From positions 2,666,001 to 2,730,000 of the forward strand of contig NC_065872.1 in assembly GCF_933775445.1 (NCBI RefSeq): a stretch of DNA of 64,000 nt, written 5' to 3'. The stretch's first letter is position 1; each line of letters starts with the position of its first letter. Made by a program: the position numbers and the translations under genes. Source of the stretch: Argentina anserina (Eukaryota > Streptophyta > Magnoliopsida > Rosales > Rosaceae). A model generated the notes under the pieces. It was given only the letters and a program-made list of their open reading frames with translations, did not search any database and was not told the origin of the DNA. This document shows positions 62,429-64,000 of this stretch, one piece after another.

Positions 62429-64000
62429 CTCTTCTAACATTTTTGTAATATTTCTCAGTTCTCACTCTTCAACATTTCACTCTTTTTCAGCTTTCCTCTC
62501 TTAGCTTGCAGTCTTTCTCCTTCTCAATTTTTTGACCAGAAGACATCTCTTTTTCAGCAGATCCCTCTTGGTTTTCTTTTTTGCCTTGTCCTTCTTCAGG
62601 CTTCACTATCACAGTTCGCAACCTAGAATCGCAGAGATGATTCATGACTTGTTCTGGTTACTGGATCAAATTCTAATATATGAAGATGACAAATGAGATT
62701 GAGAGAGAGAGTAGTTGGATTGATCGGAATTCAATAATTGTTATCTGGGTTGTTGTGGTAATGGTTTGATCCCCAACATGACAAATCAGGTTAATGTAGT
62801 TGTTCTTTCTTTTTTTTTCCCTTCAACTGCTATCATTCAATTTTTGAATTAAGACCAACAAGATTGATGGGTGTGGATGATTTAGTCAATCTAATAAAAT
62901 CAATGGAACACCCAGCCCTATATTATGAGTCTTAACATTTCCAAAAAAAATATTATGAGTCTTAAATCTTATTCCAACTCCCAAGTCGAAGATTACGTAT
63001 TGTTGATCGGCCTGATCCTTAATATATTCAATTTTCATGCCTTTTTGAGGGAAAATTCAAGAGAGAGAGGAGAAGATTGGAGAGGAACCGGGGAAGTGAA
63101 GTCATCAAAGTAGAACAAAGCATTTCATATATCATCAAAGTGAGAGTGTAATCTGTGCTTCAGCCGTGTGTGAACATCAGCACACGTGATAGAGCACGTG
63201 TCTCTTTAAAAATCTTTGTTAGTCCTACTGTAAACTAGACCCGAACAACCACCTCAACCCCAACCCGGAATTCTCAACTTCAAACCCAGCTCCTCCGCGC
63301 ACTTCCAGCGATTTCTTGCTTCTCTTGGACGACCACCGTCCGTGCTCCGGTAGAACAACACCGAAATTTAGCCGAGAGAAGAGAAACTCACGAGGTGGTG
63401 AAAAAACAAAAAAAGGAAAATCTAGACTAGCTCTAATTTAAAAAATAATAGAGGAATAAGATCTAGAATCCAAGAGGGTGGTCGAGAGATTTCCAAGATG
63501 GTGGAAGAAGGTCGCCGGAATTTCGATTCGTCGCCGAGAATTTCGATTCGTCGCCGAGAATTTCGAATCCTGCAATTTGCCTCTAAATAAGTTTTGGGTG
63601 AAAACTTGCTAAAATCTTACATGTATGACATGTGTTTTAAAAAGAAAAATAGAACAATTGAATCATGGTAGTTGTGTGGCCAAGAATGGCCGGACGTTCG
63701 TTGGCGCATGATGACAAAGCCTCGCCAATTTGTAAAGGTGTGGAGAGAATAAGATAAAGCGTCAGTACTCAGTAGGGTGAAGGTTAACTTAATCTTAACT
63801 GTTAAAGAATATGAGGACATTAAAACAATCAAATGGCTGTAAGAAATTTTCATAAATTGATGGGCTATGATTATCTCGATTTCATTAAAATAAAGACTGG
63901 TGCTGGAGCACCGTGGTGCATACAATCGTCTTCCCAGGCCTATCTGACATTCTTATTCTGTGGTACTGTTCGGTTCTTCTTGAAGAGAAACAAGGAAGAG
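62429..64000. other. Right-end intergenic region, nothing recognised
   Basis: No gene with support. A C-rich, low-purine stretch at 63240-63360 could be the 5' untranslated region of a gene outside the window or chance. A 19-20 base repeat GTCGCC(G)(A)GAATTTCGATTC occurs three times at 63511-63569. Confidence 0.35.
63511..63569. repeat. Short tandem repeat, three units of 19-20 bases
   Basis: GTCGCCGGAATTTCGATTC followed by two copies of GTCGCCGAGAATTTCGA(T/A)TC. It may be a minisatellite or part of a Ser/Ile/Arg-coding repeat, but no surrounding ORF supports coding. Confidence 0.8.

Noticed and set aside
63617..63925. 102-codon minus-strand ORF
   Set aside because: No domain or codon support; surrounding sequence is ordinary AT-rich intergenic DNA.

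Overview
This is plant nuclear DNA, almost certainly from a eudicot. The evidence is many short GT-AG introns, AT-rich intergenic DNA, plant gene families (RDR-gamma RNA-dependent RNA polymerase, NADP-malic enzyme, a plant 2-oxoglutarate dioxygenase, RING-H2 proteins) and plant transposons (copia, hAT, MULE, plant mobile domain element). I suspect Rosaceae from the look of the repeats, but the sequence does not prove it. No rRNA, intact tRNA or CRISPR array was seen.

Left part (about 0.2-37.5 kb): a tandem cluster of three RDR-gamma (RDR3/4/5-type, DFDGD motif) genes on the + strand, at different stages of decay. Copy 1 (1097-10473) has lost five N-terminal exons in frame, carries a hAT element in an intron, and is broken at the catalytic motif by a 7-base net insertion plus a nonsense codon. 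Copy 2 (16043-25563) can be spliced by hand into one continuous reading frame of 25 exons and about 1198 residues. It contains an unusual tandem array of related N-terminal exons. Copy 3 (27144-37540) is more diverged. Its middle is replaced by a plant-mobile-domain (PMD) element whose ORF runs in frame with the RDR N-terminus. Its catalytic exon is split by a hAT-like element with 500-bp internal repeats, and a second small hAT element lies in the next intron. Upstream sequence of these genes was duplicated with them, including an orphan promoter copy near 26 kb. Between copies 1 and 2 lie a large foldback, a tandem repeat and a GC-rich LTR-like stretch.

Middle part (37.6-47.5 kb): the last RDR copy 3 exon is followed by the 3' two-thirds of an NADP-malic enzyme gene (37591-44010). 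The joint is a shared intron, and the reading phase would be kept by splicing. This malic enzyme lacks its N-terminus, has a lost splice donor, and hosts a gag-less copia element (38434-41978, 5-bp target duplication GTCTC). Converging on it is an apparently intact 11-exon 2-oxoglutarate/Fe(II) dioxygenase gene on the minus strand (44901-47424, 336 aa).

Right part (47.5-64 kb): two small single-exon RING-H2 genes on the minus strand (48698-49147, 53973-54338), separated by a nest of inverted-repeat elements. The right end is dominated by a decayed 6.3-kb LTR retrotransposon on the minus strand (56097-62428) with recognisable LTRs, primer-binding site and polypurine tract but no intact ORF.

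The likely working genes are RDR copy 2, the dioxygenase and the two RING-H2 genes. The rest records repeated duplication, unequal exchange and transposon insertion in an RDR cluster. Exon boundaries were set by eye from splice motifs, phase and comparison between copies; no database search was run.
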